Shown here in pieces: positions 1-8,767 of a stretch of DNA of 64,000 bases. Every line of letters begins with the position of its first letter. The stretch's first letter is position 1. The stretch covers positions 1 to 64,000 of the forward strand of contig JARLJH010000005.1 of the NCBI GenBank assembly GCA_031291305.1. Reading direction: 5' to 3'. The stretch comes from Rhodoferax sp. Lineage in GTDB: Bacteria; Pseudomonadota; Gammaproteobacteria; Burkholderiales; Burkholderiaceae_C. Under the pieces are notes generated by a model. That model saw only the letters and a list, made by a program, of their open reading frames with translations, did no database searches and had not been told where the DNA came from. The translations under genes and the position numbers were made by a program.

Positions 1-76
1 CCCTGCGATTTCGCCTTGAGCTTCCTCCGCACCCCGCCTCGCGACGACGCACTTGCCCTTTGGCTAGCCTTCGGCT
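1..76. other. window edge with no recognised gene
   Basis: These bases lie downstream of the nadC stop codon and run to the window edge. A small GCC-TTC-GGC hairpin can be drawn at 68-76, but no T-tract follows it. I see no start codon with coding-like sequence; a neighbouring gene may begin or end just outside. Confidence 0.5.
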
Positions 77-991
77 CTACAAGCCTGGCACCGGGACTTG
101 CACCCGGCTGGATTCGTGCCATGCACGGCACACACGCATCGAAAAATCGACCGCTTTGACGTTCTTCGTCAAGGCGCCGATGGAAATGCGATCCACACCT
201 GTGGAAGCAATCGCGCAAACGCTAGACAGGTTAACCCCGCCCGAAACTTCCAGCGCAGCGCGCCCGGCATTGATGCGCACCGCCTCATGCAATTGCATCA
301 GGCCCATGTTGTCGAGCAGGATCATGGTGGCACCGGCATCCAGCGCTTCATGCAGTTGCTCCAGCGTTTCCACCTCGATTTCGATGAACTTGGCCTGCGG
401 TGCCAGTTCGGCAGCGCGCGCCAGCACTGTCTTGACGCCACCTGCGGCTGCGATGTGGTTTTCCTTGATGAGTACGGCGTCGTACAAGCCCAGCCGGTGG
501 TTAAGCCCACCCCCCATGTGCACGGCGTACTTCTGCGCCAGGCGCAGGCCAGGCAGGGTTTTGCGGGTATCAACAATGCGCGTGCGTGCACCCGGTACCT
601 CGCGAACCGCCTGAACAAAAAGGCTGGTCTTGGTGGCCACGGCACTCAGCAGTTGCAGGAAATTCAGCGCGGTACGCTCAGCCGTCAGCAGTGCCCGTGC
701 CTGGCCATGGACCTCCAGTACCACCTGATCCGCCTCGCAGCGCTGCCCTTCGGCGAAGTGCCAAACCAGCTCTGCCGTGGGATCCATCTGCCTGAAAGCC
801 ACTTCCACCCACGGCGCACCACAAATCACAGCGGATTCACGTGCCACCACGGTGGCACAGGCGCGAAGCGCGGGGTCCACCAGACCAGCCGTCAAATCGG
901 CCTCCCCCACGTCTTCGAGCAAGGCACGGGTCACATCCACTTGTGCCAGCGCAGTCACGGACGTGGGTGAAAAATCAAAAGTCGCTGCCAT
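77..991 (-). CDS. nadC: nicotinate-nucleotide pyrophosphorylase (carboxylating)
   Basis: Quinolinate phosphoribosyltransferase, which converts quinolinate and PRPP to nicotinate mononucleotide in de novo NAD synthesis. The 304-residue product carries the family hallmarks: an N-terminal segment with EDVGEADLT, the RTALNFLQ motif, TRKTLPGLR, the KENHI motif, IEIEVETLEQL, and the C-terminal GGVNL...TGVDRISIGALT barrel end. ATG at 991 is preferred over a TTG one codon upstream. The last ~17 residues after DFSMRV extend beyond where the family usually ends. It precedes nothing recognisable; gpsA lies 23 bp upstream in the same direction. Confidence 0.96.
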   Translation of the reverse strand: MAATFDFSPTSVTALAQVDVTRALLEDVGEADLTAGLVDPALRACATVVARESAVICGAPWVEVAFRQMDPTAELVWHFAEGQRCEADQVVLEVHGQARALLTAERTALNFLQLLSAVATKTSLFVQAVREVPGARTRIVDTRKTLPGLRLAQKYAVHMGGGLNHRLGLYDAVLIKENHIAAAGGVKTVLARAAELAPQAKFIEIEVETLEQLHEALDAGATMILLDNMGLMQLHEAVRINAGRAALEVSGGVNLSSVCAIASTGVDRISIGALTKNVKAVDFSMRVCRAWHESSRVQVPVPGL

Positions 992-1014
992 CAAGAATTC
1001 TCCCGAAATTTAAA

Positions 1015-2037
1015 TCAGACCAATGCCGTCAATTCGGCAGTGGGCTCGCGCCCCATCAAGCGCTCCACGGCCTGCAGCGGTGTCATCTGCCCATCCAACA
1101 ATGCCACCACGGACTGGGCAATCGGCATATCCACGCCCAGATGCGCTGCGCGCTGCACCACGGTGCGGGCGCTGTAAACACCCTCCGCCACATGGCCCAA
1201 GGCATGGGTCGCCTGCGCCAGCGTCTGCCCACGTGCAAGGGCCAGACCCACCTGCCGGTTGCGCGACAAGTCGCCCGTGGCGGTCAGTACCAGATCGCCC
1301 AAACCGCTCAACCCCATGAAGGTTTCTTGACGCGCACCCAGAGCCAACCCCAAGCGTGTCATCTCGGCCAAGCCACGCGTGATCAGCGCAGCGCGGGCAT
1401 TGAGCCCCAGGTTCAGTCCATCGCACAAGCCGGTGGCGATGGCCAGCACGTTCTTCACCGCACCGCCAACTTCCACGCCGATGATGTCGTCGTTCGCATA
1501 CACACGCAAGGCTGAACTGTGAAAAGCCGTCACCAACGCCTGGCGAACCGGCTCGTGGGCACTGGCTGCCACCAGCGCAGTAGGCTGGCCACGCGCAACT
1601 TCCTGAGCAAAACTCGGACCGCTCAATGCACCAGCTAGCATTTCAGGAGCAACATATCCTTGAATCTCATGGGCTAAAAGACCAAAAGACTCAGTAACTG
1701 GCGCTTCAAAGCCTTTGCACAACCAAGCCACCGGGACCGGACTACTGCGCAAAGCAACCAACATCTGACGCAACGCCGACATCGGGGTAGCGACCACCAT
1801 CAGGTCAGATTCAGACGCTAGGCCAAGCAACTCCGCCACCGGAACCGCACTGAAGGCCAAGTTGGCGGACAACTCGACTCCAGGCAGGTAAAGCTGATTC
1901 TGGTGCAGCATCTGCATGCTCCGCACCAGAGCCGTATCACGCGCCCACAGGGTGACACGATGCCGCTGACCCTGCCCTGCTGCGCTGGCGGCCAACGCAG
2001 TACCCCATGCCCCTGCACCAAGAACTATTATTTTCAT
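1015..2037 (-). CDS. gpsA: glycerol-3-phosphate dehydrogenase [NAD(P)+]
   Basis: Reduces dihydroxyacetone phosphate to sn-glycerol 3-phosphate for phospholipid synthesis in the cytosol. The 340-residue protein opens with the dinucleotide-binding motif [14 protein letters not shown], has CKGFE near residue 110, [14 protein letters not shown], and the conserved [14 protein letters not shown] segment with the catalytic Lys region. It follows secB with a gap of only 45 bp, and that gap is almost entirely a copy of the dispersed repeat described at 2033-2077, so the ribosome-binding region lies inside the repeat and no clear Shine-Dalgarno is visible. A second repeat-like stretch lies inside the gene near 1636-1682. 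Confidence 0.97.
   Translation of the reverse strand: MKIIVLGAGAWGTALAASAAGQGQRHRVTLWARDTALVRSMQMLHQNQLYLPGVELSANLAFSAVPVAELLGLASESDLMVVATPMSALRQMLVALRSSPVPVAWLCKGFEAPVTESFGLLAHEIQGYVAPEMLAGALSGPSFAQEVARGQPTALVAASAHEPVRQALVTAFHSSALRVYANDDIIGVEVGGAVKNVLAIATGLCDGLNLGLNARAALITRGLAEMTRLGLALGARQETFMGLSGLGDLVLTATGDLSRNRQVGLALARGQTLAQATHALGHVAEGVYSARTVVQRAAHLGVDMPIAQSVVALLDGQMTPLQAVERLMGREPTAELTALV
1636..1682 (+). repeat. degenerate dispersed-repeat-like stretch inside gpsA
   Basis: The right half reads CATGGGCTAAAAGACC, resembling the AAGGGCTAGnGGC arm of the repeat family, with TATCCTT in the place of the CCCTT core. It is in-frame in gpsA and encodes the segment around [15 protein letters not shown]. 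The match is loose, so this may be chance. Confidence 0.35.
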
Positions 2038-2077
2038 AGCTACTTTGGCAGACTACATCAGGGCTAGAGGAGATAAT
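2033..2077 (+). repeat. dispersed repeat copy spanning the secB-gpsA junction
   Basis: Left arm CATAGCTACT and right arm ATCAGGGCTAGAGG match the family seen at 26521, 37001, 39636, 54825 and 61421. The CAT at 2035-2037 is the complement of the gpsA start codon, so the repeat includes the start codon and the whole leader of gpsA. Confidence 0.7.
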
Positions 2078-2082
2078 TAGCC

Positions 2083-2538
2083 TTATTGAACAGCGACGGG
2101 GGTTTCTTCGGTTTGGGCAGCCTGCTGCTGCTCGTACATGGCCTGGAAGTTGATCTCAGACAGGTGCACAGGAGGGAAGCCGCCGCGCTGAATCAAGTCA
2201 GCCACGTTGCCGCGCAAGTAGGGGTAAACGATTTGCGGGCAGGCAATGCCCATGATGGGGCCCATTTGCTCTTGGGGCAGATTGCGTATCTCAAAAATAC
2301 CAGCCTGTGAGGCTTCCACCAGAAACACGGTCTTGTCTTTGATCTTCGTGTGCACAGTCGCTGTCACCACCACCTCAAACATGCCATCCGCCACCGGCGA
2401 TGCATTCACGCCAAGTTGTATATCCACGGTGGGTTGCTCGGGTTCGAGCAGGATCGCGGGGGAGTTGGGTTGCTCCAGGGAGACCTCTTTGAGATACACG
2501 CGCTGAATCTGGAAAACGGGGGATGGGGTTTCGGACAT
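2083..2538 (-). CDS. secB: protein-export chaperone SecB
   Basis: Cytosolic tetrameric chaperone that keeps precursor proteins unfolded and delivers them to SecA. The 151-residue acidic protein has the family features [21 protein letters not shown] at the N-terminus, [19 protein letters not shown], and the [29 protein letters not shown] segment. The start ATG at 2538 is preceded by AAGAGAA. It sits in the order rhodanese-grxC-secB-gpsA, a common arrangement in betaproteobacteria. Confidence 0.97.
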   Translation of the reverse strand: MSETPSPVFQIQRVYLKEVSLEQPNSPAILLEPEQPTVDIQLGVNASPVADGMFEVVVTATVHTKIKDKTVFLVEASQAGIFEIRNLPQEQMGPIMGIACPQIVYPYLRGNVADLIQRGGFPPVHLSEINFQAMYEQQQAAQTEETPVAVQ

Positions 2539-2606
2539 GGAGTTCTCTTGGTTGGTAAATCAAAGTCTGCCGCGCCGCAGCGCTCAGACGCAAAACGTGA
2601 ATTGTC

Positions 2607-2867
2607 TCAGGCCTGTTGCAGCAGCGGCATCAGGCCACCGCGCCCGTCCAGCGCCATCAAGTCATCGCAGCCACCCACGTGGGTGCTGCCAATAAAAATT
2701 TGTGGCACGGTGCGCCGACCGGTGGTGCTCATCATGTGATCTCGCTCCTGTGGGTGCAGATCGATGCGGATTTCTTCAATTTGCTCGACACCCCGGGCTT
2801 TGAGCAGTTGTTTGGCGCGAATGCAGTAGGGGCAAACGGCGGTGGTGTACATCTTGACAGCTTGCAT
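2607..2867 (-). CDS. grxC: glutaredoxin 3
   Basis: Small glutathione-dependent disulfide oxidoreductase (86 residues). The CPYC active site is at residues 12-15, and the TVPQIFIGSTHVGGCDDL segment carries the cis-proline and glutathione-binding residues typical of GrxC. It lies 22 bp downstream of the rhodanese gene and 68 bp upstream of secB on the same strand, so the three are probably co-transcribed. No strong ribosome-binding site is seen upstream of the chosen ATG; a second ATG lies five codons in. Confidence 0.95.
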   Translation of the reverse strand: MQAVKMYTTAVCPYCIRAKQLLKARGVEQIEEIRIDLHPQERDHMMSTTGRRTVPQIFIGSTHVGGCDDLMALDGRGGLMPLLQQA

Positions 2868-2889
2868 GAGGAGGCTCTCGTTGAAAAGG

Positions 2890-3297
2890 TTACGCTTTTT
2901 CGACGGGCAGGTTGGCAGAGCGCCAGGCGCCTAGACCACCAGACAGTGAGTGAGCGTTTTCATAACCCAGTTTTTTGGCAATGTGTACAGCCCGCGAGCT
3001 TCGCGCACCCGACTGGCACACCAAAATGACCGGTAACGCCTTGTTTTTGACAGTATTGGCCAATTTGCCTTCCAGCTGGCTCAAGGGAATGTTTTTTGCT
3101 CCCACCACATGACCAGCCGCATATTCAGCGGACTCACAAACGTCGATCACCACGGCTTTTTCACGATTGATCAACTGCACGGCCCCTTCTGCAGTCAAAG
3201 CGCCCGGGCCTCCACCACTGATCATCGGCCATAGCAGCATGCCCCCGGCGGATAGAGCCACAACAATCATCATCCAGTTATCGAGAATAAATTTCAC
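2890..3297 (-). CDS. membrane-anchored rhodanese-like sulfurtransferase
   Basis: Single-domain rhodanese of 135 residues. An N-terminal transmembrane helix (about residues 7-24, WMMIVVALSAGGMLLWPM) is followed by a rhodanese fold with active-site loop CQSGARSS, where the Cys accepts sulfane sulfur, and the VIDVCESAEYAAGHVVGAKNIPL segment. The start chosen is GTG at 3297 because an AAGGA lies about 7 bases upstream and the upstream extension of the frame overlaps gpmA without family resemblance. It is divergent from gpmA, with an 84 bp shared promoter region. Confidence 0.88.
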   Translation of the reverse strand: MKFILDNWMMIVVALSAGGMLLWPMISGGGPGALTAEGAVQLINREKAVVIDVCESAEYAAGHVVGAKNIPLSQLEGKLANTVKNKALPVILVCQSGARSSRAVHIAKKLGYENAHSLSGGLGAWRSANLPVEKA

Positions 3298-3381
3298 TTG
3301 CAAATCCTTATGAGTAGATGTGACCTTAGCCAGACATTTTAGAATGACGCAACAGCATTCACAGACCACCTTTGGGAAACC

Positions 3382-4125
3382 ATGCATAAACTCGTACTTA
3401 TTCGCCACGGCGAATCCACTTGGAATCTTGAAAACCGCTTCACCGGCTGGACCGATGTCGACCTGACACCGCTCGGTCTGGAGCAAGCCAAAAATTCTGG
3501 CCGCCTGCTCAAGGCAGAAGGCTATGAGTTCGACATCTGCTACACCAGTGTCCTCAAACGTGCTACCCGCACCCTGTGGCATGTGCTTGACGAAATGGAC
3601 CGCACCTGGCTACCGGTGGTCAACAGTTGGCGCCTGAACGAGCGGCATTACGGCGCCTTGCAGGGTCTGAACAAGGCTGAAACAGCCAAGAAGTACGGCG
3701 AAGCCCAGGTGCTGCAGTGGCGTCGCAGTTACGACACGCCACCACCTGCGATGGAGCCCTCTGACCCACGCAGTGAACGCAGCGATATCCGGTACGCCAA
3801 GTTGCAGCCCGATCAGATTCCCCTGACGGAGTGTCTGAAAGACACTGTGGCACGCGTCATGCCATTCTGGAACGAAGCGCTAGCTCCGGCCATCAAACTA
3901 GGCAAACGCGTGGTTGTGGCCGCACACGGCAATTCCATCCGCGCGCTGGTGAAATATCTGGACAACATTTCAGACGACGACATCGTGGGTCTCAATATCC
4001 CCAATGGCATTCCACTGGTTTATGAACTTGACGACGACCTGAAACCGATTCGTCACTACTATCTGGGCGATGCTGAAGCTGCAGCCAAGGCTGCTGCCGC
4101 AGTGGCAGCGCAGGGCAAGACCTGA
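3382..4125 (+). CDS. gpmA: 2,3-bisphosphoglycerate-dependent phosphoglycerate mutase
   Basis: Glycolytic/gluconeogenic interconversion of 3- and 2-phosphoglycerate. The protein (247 residues) starts with [13 protein letters not shown], containing the phosphoacceptor His of the RHG motif, followed by [21 protein letters not shown] and the second catalytic His in [14 protein letters not shown]. The C-terminus ends in an Ala-rich tail ([14 protein letters not shown]). It is transcribed away from the rhodanese operon and is followed 89 bp later by a carboxy-terminal protease gene. Confidence 0.97.
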   Translation: MHKLVLIRHGESTWNLENRFTGWTDVDLTPLGLEQAKNSGRLLKAEGYEFDICYTSVLKRATRTLWHVLDEMDRTWLPVVNSWRLNERHYGALQGLNKAETAKKYGEAQVLQWRRSYDTPPPAMEPSDPRSERSDIRYAKLQPDQIPLTECLKDTVARVMPFWNEALAPAIKLGKRVVVAAHGNSIRALVKYLDNISDDDIVGLNIPNGIPLVYELDDDLKPIRHYYLGDAEAAAKAAAAVAAQGKT

Positions 4126-4214
4126 AACAAGCTTGACCACGAACAGGAACCCTCACCGCCGTTCATGATCCAAATCGCCCTCCTCACTTCGCATCCTCAC
4201 GTTTTGGAACAAAA

Positions 4215-5684
4215 ATGGGTCAAAAACTGAAAGTCGTCGGCCTGCTATCTGCCGGGGTTCTCGCTGGCGCGCTGGCCAGCATCTCGCTGCAAACCGCAGC
4301 GCGAGGCGCACTGGCACCACTGCCGCTGGAAGAGCTGCAGCAGCTTGCAGCGGTCTTCAGCATGATCAAGACCAACTATGTGGATCCGGTGGACGAGAAA
4401 AAACTGATCACCGATGCCATTGCCGGCATGGTGGCGGGGCTGGACCCGCATTCAGTATATTTGGATCAAAAGGCCCTGAAAGATTTCAACGAGGGCACCA
4501 CCGGAAAATTTGTCGGCGTGGGCATCGAGATTTCGCAGGAAGACGGGTACATCAAAATTGTCTCCCCCATTGAGGACTCACCCGCTTTCAAGGCCGGACT
4601 CAAACCTGGCGACCTGATCGTCAAAATCGACAACACGCCTGTCAAGGGACTGACGCTCAATGAAGGCGTCAAGCGCATGCGCGGCGAGCCAAACACCCAG
4701 GTGCTGCTGAGCATCTACCGCAAGAACGAAAACCGGACTTTTGACGTCACTATCACGCGCGAAGTGATCAAAACCCAGAGCGTCAAAGTGCGTCTTGTCG
4801 AGCCAGGCTACGGCTGGGTTCGGCTGAGCCAATTCCAGGAACGCACAGTGGCGGACTTTGCGCGCAAAGTGGAAGACCTTTACAAGCAGCACCCAAAACT
4901 GAAAGGTCTGGTGCTGGACTTACGCAATGACCCAGGCGGCTACCTGGACGCTGCGGTCGCCATCTCGTCGGCATTTTTACCCGACAACGTGACCGTGGTG
5001 TCGGCCAATGGCCAATTGGCAGAAAGCAAATTCACCTACAAGGCAGCACCCCAGTTTTACGCACGCCATGGTGACGACCCGCTGGATCAGCTTGACCCGA
5101 TCACCCGCAAGGCACTCAAGAAGGTACCTTTGGTGGTGCTTGTGAATGAGGGTTCTGCTTCAGCCAGTGAAATCGTGGCAGGGGCCCTGCAAGACCACCA
5201 GCGTGCCAAATTGCTGGGCAGCCAGACTTTTGGCAAGGGTTCCGTGCAAACTGCCGTGTGCTTGGACCCGGCTTTCCGCATGGACAACTGCCCCACCGCC
5301 GCACTCAAACTCACCACCAGCCGCTACTACACCCCCAGCGGCAAGTCCATCCAGGCTAAAGGTATCGTGCCCGATGTGATGGTAGACGAAACCGAGCAAG
5401 GTAATCTGTTTGCCGCCCTGAGCACGCGCGAGGCTGATCTGGAGAAACACCTTGCCAGTGGACAAGGTGCAGAGGTTAAGGATGTTGCAAGAGAGAAAGA
5501 GCGAGAAGAAGCCCGAAAAAGACTCGAAGAAGAGATGAAGAAGCCGGCTGACGAACGCAAGTTGCCCGAATATGGATCCGACAAGGACTTCCAACTGCAA
5601 CAAGCTATTCTGCAGCTCAAAGGCCTGCCAGTGATGGTCAGCAAAACCCAGGTGGAGCGGGCCGAAGAGAAAAAAGACAACTGA
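4215..5684 (+). CDS. ctpA: S41 family carboxy-terminal processing protease
   Basis: Periplasmic tail-specific serine protease of 489 residues. It has an N-terminal signal segment (about 1-30, VVGLLSAGVLAGALASISL), a PDZ domain (about 90-180, with FVGVGIEISQEDGYIKIVSPIEDSPA), and the S41 catalytic core containing EGSASASEIVAGALQD, whose Ser is the nucleophile, and GSQTFGKGSVQ, which supplies the catalytic Lys. The tail (about 420-470) is strongly charged and probably helical. It is followed only 13 bp later by a MoeB/ThiF gene, so the two are likely co-transcribed. Confidence 0.95.
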   Translation: MGQKLKVVGLLSAGVLAGALASISLQTAARGALAPLPLEELQQLAAVFSMIKTNYVDPVDEKKLITDAIAGMVAGLDPHSVYLDQKALKDFNEGTTGKFVGVGIEISQEDGYIKIVSPIEDSPAFKAGLKPGDLIVKIDNTPVKGLTLNEGVKRMRGEPNTQVLLSIYRKNENRTFDVTITREVIKTQSVKVRLVEPGYGWVRLSQFQERTVADFARKVEDLYKQHPKLKGLVLDLRNDPGGYLDAAVAISSAFLPDNVTVVSANGQLAESKFTYKAAPQFYARHGDDPLDQLDPITRKALKKVPLVVLVNEGSASASEIVAGALQDHQRAKLLGSQTFGKGSVQTAVCLDPAFRMDNCPTAALKLTTSRYYTPSGKSIQAKGIVPDVMVDETEQGNLFAALSTREADLEKHLASGQGAEVKDVAREKEREEARKRLEEEMKKPADERKLPEYGSDKDFQLQQAILQLKGLPVMVSKTQVERAEEKKDN

Positions 5685-5697
5685 GCCACGCCAGCAG

Positions 5698-6456
5698 ATG
5701 CATGACAACGACCTGCTGCGCTACTCGCGCCATATCCTACTCAATGAAATTGGCGTTGAAGGGCAAGAGCACATCCGTCAGGCGCGCGCGCTGATCATCG
5801 GCGCTGGGGGGCTGGGCTCCCCGGTGGCACTTTACTTGAGCTCAGCGGGTGTCGGGCATATCACGGTGGTGGACGACGACACCGTGGACCTGACCAACCT
5901 GCAACGACAGATCGCGCACACCCAGGCCCGTGTTGGTCGGCCGAAAGTCGATTCGTTGAAAACCGCCATGGGTGAATTGAACAGCGCCGTGCAGGTTAAT
6001 GCGATCCAGGCCCGTGCCGATGCTGCGCTGCTCACTGAATTGGTGCCACAAGCCGACGTGGTGCTGGACTGTTGCGACAACTTTGTCACCCGCCACGCTA
6101 TCAACGCAGCATGCGTTGCCCATCACAAGCCGCTGGTGTCGGGAGCAGCCATCCGATTTGACGGTCAAGTTTGCGTTTACGACCAGCGCGACGCCCTGTC
6201 GCCCTGTTACGCCTGTGTGTTTCCGCCTGATGAGACCCTGGAAGAAACCCGTTGCGCCACCATGGGCGTGTTTGCACCGCTGGTCGGCATCATTGGCACC
6301 TTGCAAGCGGCAGAGGCACTTAAACTGATCTGCGGTATCGGGCAGGCGCTCACCGGACGCTTACTGATGCTTGATGGCCGAAACATGGCATTTACCGAAG
6401 TACGCCTCCAGCGAAATCCAGCCTGTCCGGTGTGCAGCCGCGTTACTTCAGCCTGA
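5698..6456 (+). CDS. moeB: HesA/MoeB/ThiF-family adenylyltransferase
   Basis: E1-like enzyme that adenylates the C-terminal glycine of MoaD or ThiS for molybdopterin or thiamine sulfur transfer. The 252 residues show the nucleotide-binding loop GAGGLGSPVA, the D-x-D region VVDDDTVDLTNLQRQ, the crossover-loop Cys in RCATMGVFAPLVG, and paired CxxC zinc sites (CYAC and CPVC). No rhodanese domain is fused. MoeB and ThiF cannot be separated by sequence reading alone. Its end overlaps the convergent nuclease gene by 14 bp. Confidence 0.9.
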   Translation: MHDNDLLRYSRHILLNEIGVEGQEHIRQARALIIGAGGLGSPVALYLSSAGVGHITVVDDDTVDLTNLQRQIAHTQARVGRPKVDSLKTAMGELNSAVQVNAIQARADAALLTELVPQADVVLDCCDNFVTRHAINAACVAHHKPLVSGAAIRFDGQVCVYDQRDALSPCYACVFPPDETLEETRCATMGVFAPLVGIIGTLQAAEALKLICGIGQALTGRLLMLDGRNMAFTEVRLQRNPACPVCSRVTSA

Positions 6457-6985
6457 ACGCACCTTTTTCATCGGTTGTGTAGCAACTTCCATTGCGCTGA
6501 CGAAAAGCGCGAGGCAGTTCCGGATCAGGCTCGGCAAACAAGCCTGCCTTGGCTTGGCGTGCCGCGGCTTCTTCTACGGCGTACGGCCCCAGACTGCGTC
6601 GCCAGCGATTCGACCAGGCCTGCCCACGCTGCACCATGACAGCCGCGACATCCTGACCGTCAACCTCGATACGTGCAAGACCTCGCCCGTAGTCATCCAA
6701 GTATTTAACCTGCACCTTCAGAGTGCGTTGTTCCACCAATGCTCGCAGCGTATCGCGTGCAGCCACGCCACCGCGCTGGCAGATCTCCGGGGCGTCTACG
6801 CCTTGCAGCCGCAATTTCCGGGACACACCTCCAGCATCTGGTTGAACCCACAGAGTATCCCCATCAGGAACGCTTGTAGCCCTTGCAATATATAACTCAC
6901 CAGCTTCAATAGCTGTAGCAGCAAAGACACCCAGACCAACGCTCACCAGATACCGAAGATACGTCGCCCTTTGAAAATCAATCAC
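6443..6985 (-). CDS. secreted thermonuclease-like (SNase family) nuclease
   Basis: The 180-residue protein has a hydrophobic N-terminal stretch (about 10-27) that looks like a signal peptide, then a staphylococcal-nuclease fold. The DGDTLWV motif, RLQGVDAPE (a catalytic Arg and Glu) and DYGRGLARI (second catalytic Arg) are all present, so activity on nucleic acids is plausible. The start is a GTG; no nearby ATG fits. It converges on the moeB-like gene and is transcribed away from the GGDEF gene. Confidence 0.88.
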   Translation of the reverse strand: MIDFQRATYLRYLVSVGLGVFAATAIEAGELYIARATSVPDGDTLWVQPDAGGVSRKLRLQGVDAPEICQRGGVAARDTLRALVEQRTLKVQVKYLDDYGRGLARIEVDGQDVAAVMVQRGQAWSNRWRRSLGPYAVEEAAARQAKAGLFAEPDPELPRAFRQRNGSCYTTDEKGAFRLK

Positions 6986-7130
6986 TTGAAAACTTTCCTC
7001 TATTCATGGAAACCTGGGGGTAGCGCCAGGAGCAAAATGCACGAGAAGGTCACGAAATCACCTTCAGTTTTGCGACTGGCCCGAAAGCTCAACCTGTTAG
7101 ACTTTAATCATCCAAACGAGAGTTTTTGCC

Positions 7131-7922
7131 TTGAGTCTATTACCTGCATCATCTCTGGTCGAGTTGCGCCAATTGCGGCTAGACGATGCGCGTGCCTTGC
7201 TGGAGCATAGTGGACAAATCCTGCCCAACTGCGACGCAGATCCAACACAGTATCTGCAAGCGGTGATTGACAAGCTCAGCGAACTGTCACTCAAAGACCC
7301 ACTCACGGGACTATCCAACCGGCGGTATTTCCAGAACATCCTGCTGCGCGAGATCGACATGGTGGCCCGTTCAGGGGAGTCTGCGTTACTGTTGATGCTT
7401 GATATTGACCATTTCAAGAACGTCAACGACCAGCACGGCCACCCAGCAGGTGATGTAGTGTTGCAGATGGTCGCAAAAACTCTGGCCGGCTGCGTACGGC
7501 CCATGGACACCGTAGCACGCTTTGGCGGTGAAGAGTTCGTCATCATTTTGCCGAGCTGCCAGGGCCAATATGGCCAGCAGGTGGCGGAACGGATTCGGGA
7601 ATCGGTCAGTGCCTTACGCATCCAGTTGCCTGTCGGGCCAACTTTGCGGGTCACCATCAGCATTGGCGGCGCTTTTGCACCACGCTGGGTGCGCTCCACA
7701 TCTGAGTTATGGCTTGATCGGGCCGACATTGAACTGTATCGCGCCAAGTCCGAGGGTCGCAATCGCGTGTGCATTGAATCGCAGCCCATGCTGGCGGTCA
7801 GTGCCGAGGAAAAAAACTTGCTATTTGGTCCGCTCTCGCTGGGTGATCCAGCCTGGATTGAAAGTATCGCCAATGATGGTTCTACCGGTTCATCAGGTAG
7901 TGTTATGAACAGAGTGAACTGA
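7131..7922 (+). CDS. diguanylate cyclase (GGDEF domain)
   Basis: Makes c-di-GMP from two GTP. The 263-residue protein has about 55 N-terminal residues without a recognised sensor domain, then a GGDEF domain with DPLTGLSNRRYF, DIDHFKNVND and active-site signature GGEEF. An RxxD inhibitory site (RPMD) lies five residues before GGEEF, so product inhibition is likely. No membrane segment or signal peptide is evident. The start is TTG; the next in-frame ATG would remove part of the catalytic domain. Its stop codon is one base from the ATG of the MinD-like gene. Confidence 0.9.
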   Translation: MSLLPASSLVELRQLRLDDARALLEHSGQILPNCDADPTQYLQAVIDKLSELSLKDPLTGLSNRRYFQNILLREIDMVARSGESALLLMLDIDHFKNVNDQHGHPAGDVVLQMVAKTLAGCVRPMDTVARFGGEEFVIILPSCQGQYGQQVAERIRESVSALRIQLPVGPTLRVTISIGGAFAPRWVRSTSELWLDRADIELYRAKSEGRNRVCIESQPMLAVSAEEKNLLFGPLSLGDPAWIESIANDGSTGSSGSVMNRVN

Positions 7923-7923
7923 C

Positions 7924-8760
7924 ATGAACGACATAACTCAAACCACTGAAGACAGCGAAGTGGTGAAACCCGTGCCCCTACGGCCCCTTGGAAAGGTGCT
8001 GGCCGTAACCAGTGGCAAAGGCGGCGTTGGCAAGACGTTTGTCTCTGCCAATCTGGCTGCCGCCTTGGCAAAACGTGGTCAGAAGGTCTTGGTGCTGGAT
8101 GCCGATCTGGGATTGGCCAATCTGGATGTGGTGCTGAACCTTTACCCCAAGATCACGCTGCACGATGTGTTTACCGGCAAAGCCAAGCTCGAAGAAGCGA
8201 TTGTTCGCGCACCCGGTGGCTTCTCGGTGCTGCTGGCGGGCTCGGGCATGGTCGAGTATTCGCGCCTGACGCCCAACGTGCGGGAAGATTTCCTGCACAT
8301 CATGTCGGGGCTGCTGCCACACTACGACATCGTCCTACTCGATACGGGTGCAGGCATTTCAGACGTGGTGCTTTTTGCGGTGTCATTGGCGTCCGAGGTG
8401 TTGGTGGTAGCCACACCCGAACCCACCTCGCTGACCGATGCCTACGCCACCATCAAGGTGCTGGTGGGCGAACAGCAACGCCGCATCATCCGCATGGTGA
8501 TCAACCAGACCGCACGCATGGGCGACGGACGTGCCATCACGAACCAGTTGCAACAGGTGCTGGACCGCTTTGTGGTGGCCAAGCCGGGTGAGAAGGTGCG
8601 CCTGATCCACATGGGAGATATCCCGGCCGACCCGGCCGTGCGTCAAGCGGTGATGCGTCGGCAGTTGTTGATTCAGTCCACACCGGGTTGCCCTGCAGCG
8701 CTGGCTATTTCGCAACTGGCGGGCAAGATTGAAGACACGCTGATCAACAAACCCACCTAA
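7924..8760 (+). CDS. MinD/ParA-family P-loop ATPase
   Basis: Deviant Walker A ATPase of 278 residues: VTSGKGGVGKTF near residue 32, ADLGLANLDVVL, LLDTGAGISDVVLF and a C-terminal segment typical of MinD/FlhG relatives. FlhG usually carries an N-terminal DQAxxLR-type motif that stimulates FlhF; this is not seen here, and neither is MinD's amphipathic C-terminal helix. No minC, minE or flagellar gene is in the window. The one-base gap to the GGDEF gene suggests translational coupling, so a localisation or antiactivator role linked to c-di-GMP is an inference. Confidence 0.85.
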   Translation: MNDITQTTEDSEVVKPVPLRPLGKVLAVTSGKGGVGKTFVSANLAAALAKRGQKVLVLDADLGLANLDVVLNLYPKITLHDVFTGKAKLEEAIVRAPGGFSVLLAGSGMVEYSRLTPNVREDFLHIMSGLLPHYDIVLLDTGAGISDVVLFAVSLASEVLVVATPEPTSLTDAYATIKVLVGEQQRRIIRMVINQTARMGDGRAITNQLQQVLDRFVVAKPGEKVRLIHMGDIPADPAVRQAVMRRQLLIQSTPGCPAALAISQLAGKIEDTLINKPT

Positions 8761-8767
8761 GTCCGTC

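Noticed and set aside
77..140. tRNA-like or attachment-site-like sequence at the nadC 3' end
   Set aside because: A GTGCAAGTCCCGG stretch on the minus strand recalls a T-arm, but no cloverleaf can be formed and the bases are part of nadC.
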